From positions 1 through 6,179 of the forward strand of contig SLIH01000262.1 of NCBI GenBank assembly GCA_007135745.1: 6,179 nucleotides of DNA. Reading direction: 5' to 3'. The notes beneath the pieces are model-generated. The model searched no databases and was not told where the DNA came from. It saw only the letters and a list, made by a program, of their open reading frames with translations. Below are positions 1 through 6,179 of this stretch, one piece after another. How positions within the stretch are numbered: position 1 is the stretch's first letter; the number at the start of each line of letters is the position of its first letter. The DNA comes from Halomonas sp. GTDB taxonomy: Bacteria; Pseudomonadota; Gammaproteobacteria; Pseudomonadales; Oleiphilaceae. The translations under genes were made by a program, and so were the position numbers.

Positions 1-584
1 AACACACCGTATCGTTCATAGTCCGGGAGAATATCGGCCGGGCCGATCTGGTACACATGCTCGGGACTGAGGCCCACGCCACTGATCGTCAGTGTTTCCA
101 GGCGACCATTGATATTGGCTGTTAGCCGATCGCCGGGGCGCAGCCGGTGGGCTTCGGCAAAGGGTTCGCTGATCACCACCTGATCGGCCCGCCCGGGTTC
201 GGGCCGCGTGCCCTCACGCAGGTACAGTCGATTGAGATCCGGCTGCCTGCCATCCGGAATCGAGAGCAGTTCGCCCCGAACCGGATCCGTGAATCCAGAT
301 ACATCGAGGCGTACCGGTGCCTTGACCCGGGTCTGTACCTGATTGACCCCGGCAATTTCCAGCACCCGTCTCGCCACCCCTTCGGGGGCGCGTTTGAGGT
401 CCGCAAACACCTGCCCAAAACGGTAATCGGCGTAAAATCGCTCCTTGGACAGATTGATGGCGTCCAGCGTCGTCACCGAGATGATCAGGGTCATCACGCC
501 CGCGGCAATAACAACAGCGATGGCGGCAACCTGCCCTTTGAGGCTGCCGATATCACGCAGCAGTTTGCGCCGTAGGGTATTCAC
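1..584 (-). CDS. FtsX-like ABC transporter permease, N-terminal part (runs off left edge)
   Basis: This is the first 194 codons of an inner-membrane permease of the FtsX/MacB type, read leftward and cut by the window edge. The visible protein has a short basic N-terminus ([10 protein letters not shown]), one strong membrane segment at about residues 17-39 ([20 protein letters not shown]), and then a soluble stretch. The soluble part looks like the start of a periplasmic MacB_PCD-type domain (for example VADLKRAP-like and [18 protein letters not shown] segments). Complete members of this type usually have about 780-850 residues and two FtsX domains, so most of the gene should lie outside. I chose the GTG start at 584 because it overlaps the TGA of the upstream ATPase in a GTGA arrangement, which indicates translational coupling. 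An AAGAG run lies about 10 bases upstream. The permease should pair with that ATPase to export or extract a lipid, lipoprotein or peptide. The substrate cannot be told from the sequence. Confidence 0.88.
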   Translation of the reverse strand, partial: MNTLRRKLLRDIGSLKGQVAAIAVVIAAGVMTLIISVTTLDAINLSKERFYADYRFGQVFADLKRAPEGVARRVLEIAGVNQVQTRVKAPVRLDVSGFTDPVRGELLSIPDGRQPDLNRLYLREGTRPEPGRADQVVISEPFAEAHRLRPGDRLTANINGRLETLTISGVGLSPEHVYQIGPADILPDYERYGV

Positions 585-1318
585 CAGTGCAGCTCTTGAG
601 GTGATTTTCGTTGGTTGTTGACGTGAATTTCCGATACACGTCCGTCGCTGAGATGAATCACGCGATCGGCCATCTCTCCGATCACGACATTATGGGTAAT
701 CACCACCGTTGTGGTGCCGAGTTCACGGTTGACGTGATCCAGTGCTTCCAGAACACGTACACCGGTTTTCGAATCCAGGGCCCCGGTGGGCTCATCACAC
801 AGCAGCACGGCTGGGCGCTTGGCAATGGCACGGGCAATGGCCACGCGCTGCTGCTCGCCCCCGGAAAGCTGGGACGGGAAATGATCCATGCGCTTTTCCA
901 GCCCCACCAGCGCCAGCGCCTCTTCGGGGGTCATGGGGTTGCGGCTGATATCGGTGACAATGGCAACGTTTTCCCGAGCCGTGAGGCTGGAAATGAGGTT
1001 GTAGAACTGAAAGACGAAACCGACATGATCCCGGCGAAAGGCGGTCAGAACCCGGTCCGAGGCCCGGACCAGGTTCTGATCCCCGTAGAGCACCTGACCG
1101 TCAGTAGCACTGTCCAGGCCGCCAAGAATATTCAGAAGCGTGGACTTACCGGACCCGGAAGCTCCCAGCATGACGCTGAGTTCGCCACGATAGAGGTCAA
1201 GATCAACACCACGCAGCGCATGAATTTCCATTTCGCCCATGATATAGACCTTGGTGAGCCCGCGGGTTGCGAAAACCACGGCAGGCGCTTCTTCCAACTG
1301 CTCCGCTGTCTCATTCAT
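581..1318 (-). CDS. ABC transporter ATP-binding protein, LolD/MacB family
   Basis: This is a complete 245-residue nucleotide-binding subunit. All ABC ATPase motifs are present: Walker [10 protein letters not shown] at 52-60, Q-loop Gln104 (FQFYNL), signature LSGGEQQR at 151-158, Walker B VLLCDEP at 171-177 with catalytic Glu176, D-loop ALD and switch His209 (ITHN). The [16 protein letters not shown] stretch and the [12 protein letters not shown] ending are typical of the LolD/MacB/FtsE group, which energises FtsX-like permeases by mechanotransmission rather than by conventional substrate translocation. The adjacent overlapping permease fits this. I chose the ATG at 1318 because an AGGG run lies 7 bases upstream. 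A GTG directly before it (1321) is an alternative that adds one residue. The gene follows the methyltransferase stop by about 15 bases, so the three genes are probably one transcript. The substrate is unknown. The generic ABC assignment is very secure, the export role less so. Confidence 0.95.
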   Translation of the reverse strand: MNETAEQLEEAPAVVFATRGLTKVYIMGEMEIHALRGVDLDLYRGELSVMLGASGSGKSTLLNILGGLDSATDGQVLYGDQNLVRASDRVLTAFRRDHVGFVFQFYNLISSLTARENVAIVTDISRNPMTPEEALALVGLEKRMDHFPSQLSGGEQQRVAIARAIAKRPAVLLCDEPTGALDSKTGVRVLEALDHVNRELGTTTVVITHNVVIGEMADRVIHLSDGRVSEIHVNNQRKSPQELHW

Positions 1319-1333
1319 CACGTCGCCCTGAAG

Positions 1334-1954
1334 TCAGTTCATGTGGCGTGAACGCGTAAACCAGGCGGTCTGGGTTGGCGCGCCCAGATCCGGATCCATA
1401 TCGCCGATGCCGCCAATACGAACATCATATCCGTTGCGGCGAGCCACCCCTGTGACCCATTGGCGGAATTTGTCCCTGTCCCACTCGAATCTGTGGTCGG
1501 GATCGCGAAACTCGCCGGGCCCCAGCCCGAATATTGAGTTGTATTCCCGGTTCGGGGTGGTCAGTAAAAGACACCCCGGCTGGTACCCTCCGAAAACCGC
1601 CTGTTCAACGGTGGACAACTGCTGGGGCGGGACGTGTTCAATCACTTCAATCATCGCCGCCGCATCGTAACCGGTCAATGCCGGATTCAGCTGTTGGAAT
1701 GACCCCTGCAAAAGAGTCAGGGGTGTTTCGGGGGCCCCAAGCCAATCGGCCAGGCGACGCCGGGCATCCCTGATGGATACACCGGACTCTTCCAGCCCGG
1801 TGACTGCGGCAAAATCCCCCGAATCCAGCAGACGCTGCAACAGCGCGCCAGAGCCACAACCGAGGTCCAGAACAGTTTTCGCACCACTGCCTCTGAGCAG
1901 AGCACAGGCCCTGTCCAAACGCACTTCGTGGAGCTCACTGGTTTGGGTTACCAT
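1334..1954 (-). CDS. Stand-alone Hen1-type RNA 3'-terminal ribose 2'-O-methyltransferase domain
   Basis: This is a 206-residue class I SAM-dependent methyltransferase. SAM motif I is DLGCGSG at 30-36. The rest follows the bacterial Hen1 catalytic domain: IEVIEH at 102-107 and H154 in DPDHRFEW supply the Glu-x-x-Glu-His...His set (E103, E106, H107, H154) that binds the divalent metal in HEN1. TTPNREYN at 132-139 and DPDLGAPTQTAWF near the C-terminus are also family hallmarks. Known Hen1 enzymes 2'-O-methylate the 3' end of RNA: small RNAs in eukaryotes, and repaired tRNA ends together with Pnkp in bacteria. Canonical bacterial Hen1 has a further N-terminal half of about 200 or more residues. 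Here only the methyltransferase domain exists, and the DNA upstream is the divergent VIT1 gene. I chose ATG 1954 because a GGGA run lies 10 bases upstream. ATG 2008 is in frame (18 more residues) but would overlap VIT1. The true substrate is an inference. Confidence 0.85.
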   Translation of the reverse strand: MVTQTSELHEVRLDRACALLRGSGAKTVLDLGCGSGALLQRLLDSGDFAAVTGLEESGVSIRDARRRLADWLGAPETPLTLLQGSFQQLNPALTGYDAAAMIEVIEHVPPQQLSTVEQAVFGGYQPGCLLLTTPNREYNSIFGLGPGEFRDPDHRFEWDRDKFRQWVTGVARRNGYDVRIGGIGDMDPDLGAPTQTAWFTRSRHMN

Positions 1955-1961
1955 CGCTGAA

Positions 1962-1977
1962 ACATCCCATGGAATGT
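1962..1977. promoter_or_regulatory. 16-base near-perfect palindrome in the divergent start region
   Basis: The sequence ACATcCCATGGaATGT is symmetric in 14 of 16 positions about CCATGG; only the pair 1966/1973 breaks the symmetry. It fills most of the 27 bases between the start codons of the Hen1-type methyltransferase (1954, leftward) and the VIT1-family gene (1982, rightward). It could be an operator for a dimeric regulator controlling both genes. It also places GGA on the plus strand 8 bases before ATG 1982 and GGGA on the minus strand 10 bases before ATG 1954, so part of the symmetry may simply reflect two back-to-back ribosome binding sites. No regulator family is recognised from it. Confidence 0.4.
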
Positions 1978-1981
1978 CATT

Positions 1982-2734
1982 ATGGCCAACAATCTCGAGC
2001 ACAGTCATGCCCCGGAGGCCATTCGTCGGCGTCTCGCTCTGGAGCATCGTCCAAGCTACCTCAGAGACGCCATTCTCGGCGGAATCGATGGCTGTGTCAC
2101 TACGGTTGCCGTGGTAGCCAGCGTCTTCGGCGCCGGCCTGCCCGGTGTTGTGGCCTTTGTACTCGGCATGGCAAGCCTGGTAGCCGATGCCTTCAGCATG
2201 GCGGTCAGTAACTATCAGGCAGTCAAGAGCGACCACGATAACCGCGACCAGCTGCGCGAACAGGAAGCCAGACACATTGACGAGGAGCCCGAAGGCGAAC
2301 GGGAGGAAATCCGTCAGATATTTCATCGCAAGGGCTTTGAGGGTGAAACCCTGGAGCGGATCGTTTCGACCATCACCTCGAATCGGGAACTCTGGATCGA
2401 CACCATGGTGCAGGAAGAATTCGGCCACAGCCTGAATGGCCCAGTGCCCTGGCGTTCCGGTCTGGCGACTTTCCTGATGTTCATTGTGGTCGGGATCGTA
2501 CCGCTGCTGCCGTTTCTTTTGCCCGTCCTCGCCGGAAACGAAGTCTTCCTGGCCAGCGCCGTTGCGGCGCTTGTCGCACTGTTCGGCGTAGGATGGATCA
2601 AAGGTGTGGTTCTGGGCATGAACCGCTTCAAGGCCGGAGCTGAAACCTTGCTGATGGGTGGCGGAGCTGCATTGGTGGCGTTTCTCTTCGGTATCTTCCT
2701 GGAGCCGATGCTGGGCGATATTTCCTTTCATTGA
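1982..2734 (+). CDS. VIT1/CCC1-family Fe(II)/Mn(II) transporter
   Basis: This is a complete 250-residue membrane protein of the VIT1/CCC1 family. These proteins move Fe2+ or Mn2+ out of the cytosol, and in bacteria they are thought to export excess metal. HRPSYLRDAILGGIDGCVTT at 22-41 is the family's N-terminal signature, with Asp36 at the conserved pathway position in helix 1. Predicted membrane segments lie at about 28-50, 53-78, 160-183, 186-210 and 222-246, giving the usual five. Between helices 2 and 3 (about 82-150) is the cytoplasmic acidic metal-binding region, with EEPEGEREEI and TMVQEEFG. Helix 2 reads FSMAVSNY where classical members have SMAAGEY; I recall a bacterial subgroup with SNY, so this is probably a subfamily trait. 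ATG 1982 has GGA 8 bases upstream and gives a normal 20-residue lead. The gene is divergent from the methyltransferase and is followed by a hairpin and the SelW-like gene. Iron versus manganese cannot be decided. Confidence 0.93.
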   Translation: MANNLEHSHAPEAIRRRLALEHRPSYLRDAILGGIDGCVTTVAVVASVFGAGLPGVVAFVLGMASLVADAFSMAVSNYQAVKSDHDNRDQLREQEARHIDEEPEGEREEIRQIFHRKGFEGETLERIVSTITSNRELWIDTMVQEEFGHSLNGPVPWRSGLATFLMFIVVGIVPLLPFLLPVLAGNEVFLASAVAALVALFGVGWIKGVVLGMNRFKAGAETLLMGGGAALVAFLFGIFLEPMLGDISFH

Positions 2735-2756
2735 GCCAATGGGTGCAATGGAAGGA
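2723..2756 (+). other. Hairpin overlapping the VIT1-family stop codon
   Basis: The arms TCCTTTCATTG (2723-2733) and CAATGGAAGGA (2746-2756) form an 11-pair stem with one T-G wobble. In the 12-base loop, GCC (2735-2737) and GGT (2742-2744) can add three inner pairs around AATG. The TGA at 2732-2734 sits at the top of the left arm. The downstream sequence is CAAAACAATCTGTTAG with no T-run, so this is not a standard intrinsic terminator. It may stabilise the upstream message's 3' end or dampen read-through into the SelW-like gene and copA. I saw no convincing sigma-70 promoter in the following 40 bases, which makes partial read-through the simpler reading. Confidence 0.45.
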
Positions 2757-2805
2757 CAAAACAATCTGTTAGTATTTCTGGTACCCCAAACCGAGTCGGA
2801 TGCCT

Positions 2806-3105
2806 ATGAGCACTCACCGCATGGAAATCGAATACTGCACCGGTTGCCGCTGGATGCTGCGCGCCACCTGGACCGCCCAGGAGCTCCTGACAACATTCGA
2901 TGGTGACATTGCAGAACTGACGTTGCGCCCCGGAACAGGCGGCGTTTTTGATGTTTACCTCAATGGCGAGCGCATATGGTGTCGCAGTGAGCAAGGCGGC
3001 TTTCCGGAGATGAAACACCTCAAACAGCTGGTCAGGGACCGCCTGGCCCCCGAGCGCGACCTCGGTCACAGCGATCGCCCATCCACCGACACCAGCCAAA
3101 GCTGA
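2806..3105 (+). CDS. SelT/SelW/SelH-family (Rdx) thioredoxin-fold protein, CxxC form
   Basis: This is a small 99-residue protein of the Rdx family, whose members have a thioredoxin-like fold and a CxxU or CxxC redox motif near the N-terminus. Here the motif is YCTGCRW at 10-16 (Cys11, Cys14), so this is the cysteine form and no selenocysteine decoding is needed. Other family marks are WTAQELLTTF at 22-31, RPGTGGVFDVYLNGE at 41-55 and FPEMKHLKQLVRD at 66-78. The last 20 or so residues are polar and probably disordered. The cellular role of the family in bacteria is unsettled; a thiol-redox function is inferred. I chose ATG 2806 because GGA ends 5 bases before it. An in-frame ATG at 2800 would add two residues, and one at 2821 would shorten the protein by five. 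The stop is 6 bases before copA, so the two are almost certainly co-translated. That points to copper or thiol stress, though this rests on context only. Confidence 0.9.
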   Translation: MSTHRMEIEYCTGCRWMLRATWTAQELLTTFDGDIAELTLRPGTGGVFDVYLNGERIWCRSEQGGFPEMKHLKQLVRDRLAPERDLGHSDRPSTDTSQS

Positions 3106-3111
3106 GACACC

Positions 3112-5592
3112 ATGGACCAGCCCGTAAAACAGGAATACACCCTGGCGATTCAAGGCCTCAACTGCGGGGGCTGCGTCAGCAAAACCGAGAAAGCCATAAC
3201 CGCAGTCCCCGGGGTCGATGAGGTCAGCGTCAACCTGAGCACCAGCGAAGCCCGTGTCTCCGGCCAACCGAACCTGGCCCTGAGCGAGGTGGCCCAGGCG
3301 GTACGCAAGGCCGGTTTTGACGTCGCCACCGACAGTTACTACCTGGCCATTGAGGGTATGCACTGCGGGTCCTGTGTCGGGCGTGTGGAGCAGGCCCTGA
3401 AATCCGAACCTGGGGTGCTCGACGCTTCGGTTAACCTGGCAACGGAACAGGCCCAGACGACCGTTATCCGGGGTATCACCGAAACACAGCAGCTTGTAGA
3501 CGCCATTGTCTCAGCCGGTTATGGCGCCCACCTGATCGATAGCGAAGAAACGCCTGACGAGAAGACACCGGAAGGCGAAAAGGAACGTATCCGGTTGAAG
3601 CGCAGTGTCCTGTTCGCCGCAGCCCTGACACTGCCCATTTTTATTCTGGATATGGGCGGACATTTCATCCCTGCTTTCCATGCCTGGCAGATGGCCACCC
3701 TGGGCCAGCAGACGATTTTCCATCTGTTCTTTGTTCTCGCTACCGTCGTCCAGTTTGGCCCCGGCCTCAGGTTCTACCGCCAGGGGCTGCCCGCTCTGCT
3801 TCGTGGCGCCCCGGAAATGAACTCCCTGGTCATGCTGGGCACTTCGGCCGCCTGGGGCTATTCCGTGGTGGCCACCTTCACACCCGGAATCCTGCCCGCC
3901 GAACAGGTCCACGTGTATTTTGAGGCTTCGGCCGTGATCATTACCCTGATTCTGGTGGGACGCTACATGGAGGCCCTAGCAAAAGGACGAACGGGGCAGG
4001 CCATCCGGCGTCTGCTGGGAATGCAGTCCAAGGAAGCCCGCGTTCGGCGTGATGGAGAGTTCCGCAGCGTTCCCGTGGATGAAGTGAAACTCGGCGACGA
4101 AGTCCAGGTGCGTCCGGGTGAGAAGATTCCCGTGGATGGCGAGGTCACCGAAGGCCGTTCCTGGGTGGATGAATCCATGATCACCGGCGAGCCGGTGCCG
4201 GTGGAGAAAGGCCCTGACGACGAAGTGGTGGGCGCCACCATCAACCAGTCCGGCAGTTTCGTTTTCCGCGCCACCCGTGTCGGGCGCGATACCACCCTGC
4301 ATCAGATTGTGCGCATGGTACAACAGGCCCAGGGGAGCAAGCTGCCCATCCAGGCACTGGTGGACCGCGTGGCAGGTGTGTTCGTGCCCGTAGTGATGGG
4401 GGTTGCCATGCTGGCCTTCCTGGCCTGGATGGTGCTGGGGCCCCGGCCTGCGCTGACATTTGCCCTGCTTGCCGCTGTCTCGGTGCTCATCATCGCCTGC
4501 CCCTGCGCCATGGGGCTGGCAACCCCCACCTCCATCATGGTGGGTACCGGCAAGGGCGCGGAAATGGGCATTTTGTTTCGCCGGGGGGACGCTCTGCAGC
4601 AACTGCGCAACGTGGATCTGGTGGCATTCGACAAGACCGGCACCCTGACCCTGGGTCAGCCAAAACTGACCGATCTCATCACCACGGGAGAGCACCCGGA
4701 ATCAGAGGTACTGGCACTGATTGCCGCAGTCGAAAACGCCTCGGAACACCCGGTGGCACAGGCCATTGTCACGGCGGCCGAAGGTCGTGAACTCACCATC
4801 CCCCAGGCAGCGGATTTTCAGAGTGAAACCGGACTGGGGGTACAGGCCCGGATCAATGAGCATAGCGTGGCGATTGGCTCCAGCCATTTCATGGCGCAAC
4901 TGGGCGTGGATACTCAGACGCTGGCCAGTCAGGCGGAAGCCCTTGCGGATCAGGGCAAAACCGCACTCTACGCCAGTATCGACGGCGAGGCCGCGGCGAT
5001 TCTTGCCGTTGCGGACCCGATCAAGGACACCACGCCCGAGGCACTGGCTGTGTTGAGGCAACAGGGGCTGCGTGTGGCCATGATCAGTGGCGACAACCGG
5101 CACACCGCCAACGCCATCGCCCGGGAGCTCGGCATCGACGAGGTACAGGCCGAGGTGCTTCCCGGGGAAAAAGCCAAGGCGATCAAGGCGCTGCAGGCCG
5201 ATGGGCGCAGGGTTGCCTTTGTGGGTGACGGCATCAACGACGCACCGGCGCTGGCCCAGGCAGACGTGGGCATTGCCATCGGCACCGGAACGGATATCGC
5301 CATCGAATCGGCCGAGGTGGTGCTGATGTCCGGCGATCTGCGCAATGTGCCCAATGCCATCGGGCTATCCCGGGCCACGCTGCGGAACATCAAGCAGAAC
5401 CTGTTCTGGGCCTTCGGCTACAATACGCTGCTTATTCCGGTGGCCGCCGGGGTGCTCTATCCCCTGCTCGGGGTGCTGCTCTCCCCCATGTTTGCGGCCC
5501 TGGCCATGGCGCTGTCCAGCGTCTGCGTTCTGACCAACGCCCTGCGCTTGCGTCGCTTCCGGCCGGCATTGACGACCTCACCACAACATTAA
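3112..5592 (+). CDS. copA: Cu(I)-exporting P-type ATPase (P1B-1)
   Basis: This is a complete 826-residue copper pump that uses ATP to expel Cu(I) across the inner membrane. Two N-terminal HMA domains carry CxxC sites: GLNCGGC (Cys18, Cys21) and GMHCGSC (Cys85, Cys88). The membrane part follows from about 164. The actuator domain has TGEP at 358-361, the helix-6 site is CPC at 463-465, phosphorylation is at Asp507 in DKTGT, the ATP-site HP motif is SEHP at 544-547, and the hinge is GDGINDAP at 705-712. Helices 7 and 8 match the P1B-1 copper signatures exactly: N763-x6-Y770-N771-x4-P776 and M799-x2-S802-S803-x5-N809. This makes Cu(I)/Ag(I) the confident substrate. The length is normal for a two-HMA CopA. 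The start lies 6 bases after the SelW-like stop with only a weak GAGAC run before it, which suggests coupling. No CueR-type operator was recognised nearby, so any copper control must act further upstream. Confidence 0.97.
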   Translation: MDQPVKQEYTLAIQGLNCGGCVSKTEKAITAVPGVDEVSVNLSTSEARVSGQPNLALSEVAQAVRKAGFDVATDSYYLAIEGMHCGSCVGRVEQALKSEPGVLDASVNLATEQAQTTVIRGITETQQLVDAIVSAGYGAHLIDSEETPDEKTPEGEKERIRLKRSVLFAAALTLPIFILDMGGHFIPAFHAWQMATLGQQTIFHLFFVLATVVQFGPGLRFYRQGLPALLRGAPEMNSLVMLGTSAAWGYSVVATFTPGILPAEQVHVYFEASAVIITLILVGRYMEALAKGRTGQAIRRLLGMQSKEARVRRDGEFRSVPVDEVKLGDEVQVRPGEKIPVDGEVTEGRSWVDESMITGEPVPVEKGPDDEVVGATINQSGSFVFRATRVGRDTTLHQIVRMVQQAQGSKLPIQALVDRVAGVFVPVVMGVAMLAFLAWMVLGPRPALTFALLAAVSVLIIACPCAMGLATPTSIMVGTGKGAEMGILFRRGDALQQLRNVDLVAFDKTGTLTLGQPKLTDLITTGEHPESEVLALIAAVENASEHPVAQAIVTAAEGRELTIPQAADFQSETGLGVQARINEHSVAIGSSHFMAQLGVDTQTLASQAEALADQGKTALYASIDGEAAAILAVADPIKDTTPEALAVLRQQGLRVAMISGDNRHTANAIARELGIDEVQAEVLPGEKAKAIKALQADGRRVAFVGDGINDAPALAQADVGIAIGTGTDIAIESAEVVLMSGDLRNVPNAIGLSRATLRNIKQNLFWAFGYNTLLIPVAAGVLYPLLGVLLSPMFAALAMALSSVCVLTNALRLRRFRPALTTSPQH

Positions 5593-5619
5593 CGTGTCAC
5601 CGGGAAAGGAAACTCCCCC

Positions 5620-6179
5620 ATGAACGAAACCCTGAGCGGTCTGGCCCCACGTTCGCTTCGCTCCATGACACGCCAGCTCAAAGGCTTTGTGCGTGGTCGC
5701 CTCTGGCTGCAGGTTCTGATTGCCATGGTCCTTGGCATCACCACGGGTGTGGTCATTGGCCCGAGCACCGATATTGTCTCCCCGGAAGTCATCCCCATCC
5801 TTACAAGCTGGCTGGCACTTCCCGGCTATGTGTTTCTGGCACTGATCCAGATGATTGTCATCCCCCTGGTGATCGCCTCCATCATTCTCGGAATGGCCTC
5901 CAGTGAGAGCGCGGCCCAGCTTCGCAGTACGGGCCTGCGAACCGGCCTGTTCTTTGTCGGAACCACACTGGTGGCGGTACTGATCGGCCTGATCGTGGCC
6001 AGTGTTATCCAGCCGGGTCTGTACGTGGACACGGGAGGCCTGGTGGAACTGAAGCGCCCCCTCGCGGAGGAAGGGGCCGCAGCGCCCGCCATTGGCATGG
6101 CGGAACTGCCTTCGCGCATCAGCGAGATGATCCCCGCAAACCCGCTGCGGGCCGGGCTGGAGCAGAACATGCTGCAGGT
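5620..6179 (+). CDS. Dicarboxylate/amino acid:cation symporter (DAACS), N-terminal part (runs off right edge)
   Basis: These are the first 186 codons of a sodium- or proton-coupled symporter of the GltP/DctA/DAACS family, cut by the window edge; full members have about 400-450 residues. Visible membrane segments are at about 28-47, 68-93 and 108-131. The second contains LIQMIVIPLVIASIILGM, the family's characteristic helix, and MIPANPLRAGLEQNMLQ at 170-186 matches the conserved stretch before helix 4. The TM3-TM4 loop (about 133-170) is long and polar. ATG 5620 has a good AAGGA ribosome site at 5606-5610, 9 bases upstream. The gene begins 27 bases after copA on the same strand with no terminator between them, so read-through is possible. 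Its own strong ribosome site and unrelated function make a functional link to copper export doubtful. Substrate (glutamate, aspartate or C4-dicarboxylate) cannot be told because the binding-site half is outside. Confidence 0.92.
   Translation, partial: MNETLSGLAPRSLRSMTRQLKGFVRGRLWLQVLIAMVLGITTGVVIGPSTDIVSPEVIPILTSWLALPGYVFLALIQMIVIPLVIASIILGMASSESAAQLRSTGLRTGLFFVGTTLVAVLIGLIVASVIQPGLYVDTGGLVELKRPLAEEGAAAPAIGMAELPSRISEMIPANPLRAGLEQNMLQ

Noticed and set aside
611..1351. Long plus-strand open frame of 246 codons opposite the ABC ATPase.
   Set aside because: It mirrors the ATPase, has no recognisable motif and is a usual by-product of high-GC coding DNA.
1955..2764. The minus-strand methyltransferase frame stays open leftward from 2764, through the whole VIT1 region, giving a possible 476-residue protein that might supply the missing Hen1 N-terminal half.
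   Set aside because: The extra 270 residues are rich in His, Gln, Arg and Gly as expected for antisense of a coding gene, show no Hen1 N-terminal likeness, and lie exactly opposite a clear VIT1-family membrane protein.
2757..2799. Possible sigma-70 promoter before the SelW-like gene, with TAGTAT at 2770-2775 as a -10 box.
   Set aside because: There is no acceptable -35 element 16-18 bases upstream; the only TTGA-like hexamer (2731) is far too distant.
2838..2847. Selenocysteine (in-frame TGA) in the CxxC motif of the SelW-like protein.
   Set aside because: Both positions are ordinary Cys codons (TGC) and no in-frame TGA or SECIS need arises.
2735..3111. CueR-type copper operator upstream of the SelW-like gene or copA.
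   Set aside because: No ACCTTCC/GGAAGGT-type dyad with the expected spacing was found.
3976..4695. Long minus-strand open frames opposite copA.
   Set aside because: The translations are His/Gly/Gln-rich with no domain, while the plus strand encodes every P1B-ATPase motif.

Overview
The window reads as ordinary, dense chromosomal DNA from a proteobacterium. It is GC-rich with strong G/C preference at third codon positions, Shine-Dalgarno-like starts and almost no intergenic space. The protein types (a two-HMA-domain CopA, a SelW-like protein with Cys in place of selenocysteine, and a DAACS symporter) fit a free-living, perhaps marine, gammaproteobacterium of the Marinobacter/Halomonas kind. 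That placement comes from recalled family resemblance and is weak. No RNA genes, mobile elements, CRISPR arrays or attachment sites were seen, and no gene-free stretch exceeds about 65 bases.

Left part (1-1954, minus strand): three genes run leftward as a tight operon. The first is a stand-alone Hen1-type RNA methyltransferase domain. After a 12-14 base gap comes a LolD/MacB-type ABC ATPase. A 4-base GTGA overlap then leads into an FtsX-like ABC permease that runs off the left edge. The ATPase and permease should form one inner-membrane ABC complex. The link to the methyltransferase is unexplained.

Centre (1955-1981): the divergent start region between the methyltransferase and the rightward genes is only 27 bases. 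It holds a 16-base near-perfect palindrome centred on CCATGG, which also supplies a Shine-Dalgarno-like purine run to each strand.

Right part (1982-6179, plus strand): a VIT1/CCC1-family Fe/Mn transporter is followed by a hairpin over its stop codon, then a SelT/SelW/SelH-family CxxC thioredoxin-like protein. Six bases later comes a complete Cu(I)-exporting P1B-1 ATPase (CopA). After 27 bases comes the start of a dicarboxylate/amino-acid:cation symporter cut by the right edge. VIT1, the SelW-like protein and CopA form a plausible transition-metal/redox homeostasis cluster.

The most unusual item is the Hen1 methyltransferase. All its catalytic and metal-binding residues are visible, but it lacks the N-terminal half of canonical bacterial Hen1, and no Pnkp RNA-repair partner is in view. 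It sits at the head of an ABC transporter operon instead.
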